Source: Drouetiella sp036703255 (GTDB lineage Bacteria > Cyanobacteriota > Cyanobacteriia > Elainellales > Elainellaceae). From it: DNA of 64,000 bases. Below, piece after piece: positions 62,471-64,000 of this stretch (positions within the stretch are counted from its first letter, which is position 1; each line of letters opens with the position of its first letter). Made by a program: the position numbers and the translations under genes. Under the pieces are notes generated by a model. That model saw nothing but the letters and a program-made list of their open reading frames with translations, was not told the DNA's origin and searched no databases. Location: the NCBI GenBank assembly GCA_036703255.1, contig DATNPL010000096.1:1-64000 (forward strand). The letters are read 5' to 3'.

Positions 62471-63706
62471 ATGGCAACCATCAACGATAATTATCTCAAG
62501 CTTAAAGCAGGCTACCTATTTCCTGAAATCGCCCGTCGGGTGACAGCCTTTGCTGAGGCCAATCCAGAAGCAAAAATCATTCGCCTTGGCATTGGGGATG
62601 TCACCGAGCCTTTGCCAGAAGCTTGCCGCACCGCCATGATCAAAGCCGTCGAAGAGATGGGCGATCGCGCCACCTTCCAAGGCTATGGCCCAGAGCAAGG
62701 CTATGCTTGGCTGCGTCAGGCGATCGCCCAGCACGACTTTCAAGCTCGCGGCTGTGAGATTGACGCCTCAGAGATTTTTATTTCCGATGGCTCTAAGTGC
62801 GACTGCGGCAATATTCTCGACATTTTTGGGGCAAATAACGCGATCGCTGTTACCGATCCGGTCTATCCCGTCTATGTCGATACTAACGTCATGGCTGGGC
62901 ACACCGGAGAAGTCAACGAGCGCGGCGAGTATGGCGGCTTGGTCTATTTGCCCATCTCAGCTGAAAACGGCTTTACGGCAGAGATTCCGACTCAGAAGGT
63001 TGATCTGATCTATCTCTGTTTTCCTAATAACCCCACCGGAGCCACCGCCAGCCGCGAACATCTGCAAGCTTGGGTAAATTACGCCAAAGCCCACGGCTCT
63101 ATCATCTTCTTTGATGCGGCCTACGAAGCTTTTATCACCAACCCCGATTTGCCCCACTCGATCTACGAAATTGAAGGCGCAAGAGACTGTGCGATCGAGT
63201 TTCGCTCTTTTTCCAAAAATGCCGGATTTACAGGCACCCGCTGCGCCTTGACTGTCGTACCCAAAACGCTCATGGGTAAAGCGGCTGACGGCTCTGAAGT
63301 GGAAGTCTGGAAACTCTGGAATCGCCGCCAGTCTACCAAATTTAACGGTGTATCCTACATCGTCCAACGGGGTGCAGAAGCGGTTTACTCTCCTGCCGGA
63401 CAAGCACAAATTAAGGCGCTCGTCGGCTTTTACATGGAGAATGCCAAGATTATCCGTGAACAGCTTACCGCTGCCGGATTTCAAGTCTACGGTGGAGTCG
63501 ATGCACCTTACGCCTGGGTAAAAACGCCCCAAGGTTTGACAAGCTGGGACTTTTTTGACAAGCTGCTGCACAGTTGCCATGTTGTCGGCACTCCCGGTTC
63601 AGGCTTTGGCGCAGCCGGAGAGGGCTACTTCCGCATTTCGGCATTCAACAGTCGTGCCAATGTCGAAGAGGCGATGAAGCGGATCACAGCTAAATTCAAA
63701 GCTTAG
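62471..63706 (+). CDS. dapL: LL-diaminopimelate aminotransferase
   Basis: PLP enzyme of 411 residues that converts tetrahydrodipicolinate straight to LL-diaminopimelate in lysine and cell-wall synthesis, typical of cyanobacteria, plants and Chlamydia. Visible: KLKAGYLFPEIARRV at the start, RLGIGDVTEPLP, FQGYGPEQGYAWLR, ISDGSKCDCGNI and the PLP-lysine region EFRSFSKNAGFTGTRCA (Lys about 240). The substrate loop and the VVGTPGSGFGAAGEGYFRIS region near the end are intact. Monocistronic, with a hairpin after it. Confidence 0.96.
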   Translation: MATINDNYLKLKAGYLFPEIARRVTAFAEANPEAKIIRLGIGDVTEPLPEACRTAMIKAVEEMGDRATFQGYGPEQGYAWLRQAIAQHDFQARGCEIDASEIFISDGSKCDCGNILDIFGANNAIAVTDPVYPVYVDTNVMAGHTGEVNERGEYGGLVYLPISAENGFTAEIPTQKVDLIYLCFPNNPTGATASREHLQAWVNYAKAHGSIIFFDAAYEAFITNPDLPHSIYEIEGARDCAIEFRSFSKNAGFTGTRCALTVVPKTLMGKAADGSEVEVWKLWNRRQSTKFNGVSYIVQRGAEAVYSPAGQAQIKALVGFYMENAKIIREQLTAAGFQVYGGVDAPYAWVKTPQGLTSWDFFDKLLHSCHVVGTPGSGFGAAGEGYFRISAFNSRANVEEAMKRITAKFKA

Positions 63707-63740
63707 AAGTTCAGAGCTTAGAATCACATATCTAGAAACC

Positions 63741-63785
63741 AAAGATTTTTTTGAAAAAGTAGGCTGCTTTTTCAAAAAAATCTTT
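63741..63785. terminator. 19-bp perfect hairpin downstream of dapL
   Basis: AAAGATTTTTTTGAAAAAG (63741-63759) pairs perfectly with 63767-63785 across 7 bases, 34 bases past the dapL stop. A/T-rich, with long T and A runs in the two arms. Confidence 0.55.
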
Positions 63786-63960
63786 TAGGTTAATTTGTTC
63801 ATAATCAACTTAAGCCGCTATTCTTAGAAGCGATCGCCATAAAGCCTCAGCAGTAAATTCAGTATGATTGCCGAGATGCCAATCTGTTAGATACGGAGGG
63901 ATACGGAGCTCTTATCTGTGCTTTCATGATATCTTTACAGACTCGGTATTCATCGCTCTA

Positions 63961-63988
63961 TTGGCATACAAGAGTTGAGTGCTACAAT
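63961..63988 (+). promoter_or_regulatory. putative promoter at the right edge
   Basis: TTGGCA (63961-63966) and TACAAT (63983-63988) with a 16-base spacer, both 5 of 6 to the sigma-70 consensus. A start near 63995 would read off the window into an unseen gene. The stretch 63786-63960 has nothing else to report. Confidence 0.45.
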
Positions 63989-64000
63989 GCGGGGATCAAT

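Noticed and set aside
62301..62543. 80-codon frame overlapping the dapL start
   Set aside because: Overlaps a well-supported gene, no ribosome site, odd composition.

Overview
The window reads as chromosomal DNA of a cyanobacterium. The palindrome GCGATCGC (HIP1) recurs throughout, for example at 652-659. The gene content is cyanobacterial as well: the OmpR-type regulator RpaB, NDH-1 subunits of the CO2-uptake type with a CO2 hydration protein, a phycobilisome-type protein, an MPBQ/MSBQ methyltransferase, LL-diaminopimelate aminotransferase, and a kdp operon with a kinase-less KdpD. Secretion-type exoproteins, interspersed repeats and a large intergenic share suggest a filamentous, non-picoplanktonic lineage; this last point is inference.

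Layout. 1-3062: tail of an unknown gene, then nucleoside salvage (nucleoside hydrolase, deoxyribosyltransferase, ribokinase). 3023-10798: a membrane histidine kinase and the kdpABGC-kdpD potassium uptake locus. 10931-16422: fasciclin, TRIC and EamA membrane proteins, a 43-residue protein, sat and radA. 16763-20837: rpaB, plsX-fabH and hisA. 21118-26342: small membrane proteins, a MITE, and two overlapping genes for large secreted proteins (filamentous-haemagglutinin type and RTX type). 27061-31601: an H-NOX gas sensor with its kinase, then a copper ATPase. 31652-37169: pyrE, an ISAs1-like insertion sequence, and a HEAT-repeat / DUF3598 / phycobiliprotein-like / DUF2127 cluster. 37187-45635: two more MITE copies, a LabA-like NYN protein, an epimerase, carA, a large hybrid kinase and small hypotheticals. 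46055-50930: ndhF-ndhD-cupA. 51312-55990: a NACHT-FGE protein and a run of small stress-type membrane genes. 56463-63706: tocopherol/plastoquinone methyltransferase, the siroheme pair (sirohydrochlorin chelatase, cobA), a GT2 glycosyltransferase with a radical SAM enzyme, and dapL.

How the genes work together. The salvage genes would release ribose from nucleosides and phosphorylate it. The kdp genes encode the K+ pump and a KdpD that can only sense, not phosphorylate. H-NOX and its kinase form the input half of a gas-sensing two-component system. NdhF/NdhD/CupA would build a CO2-converting thylakoid NDH-1 complex.

The non-coding part is rich. Ten long inverted repeats, most perfect and most close to gene ends, share an unusual design: the T run is in the 5' arm and the A run in the 3' arm, and all the triloops are GNA on one strand. 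There are three copies of a 162-188 bp MITE with 3-bp TAA duplications, and short tandem repeats (11-16 bp units) sit upstream of several genes. I saw no rRNA, tRNA or CRISPR array.
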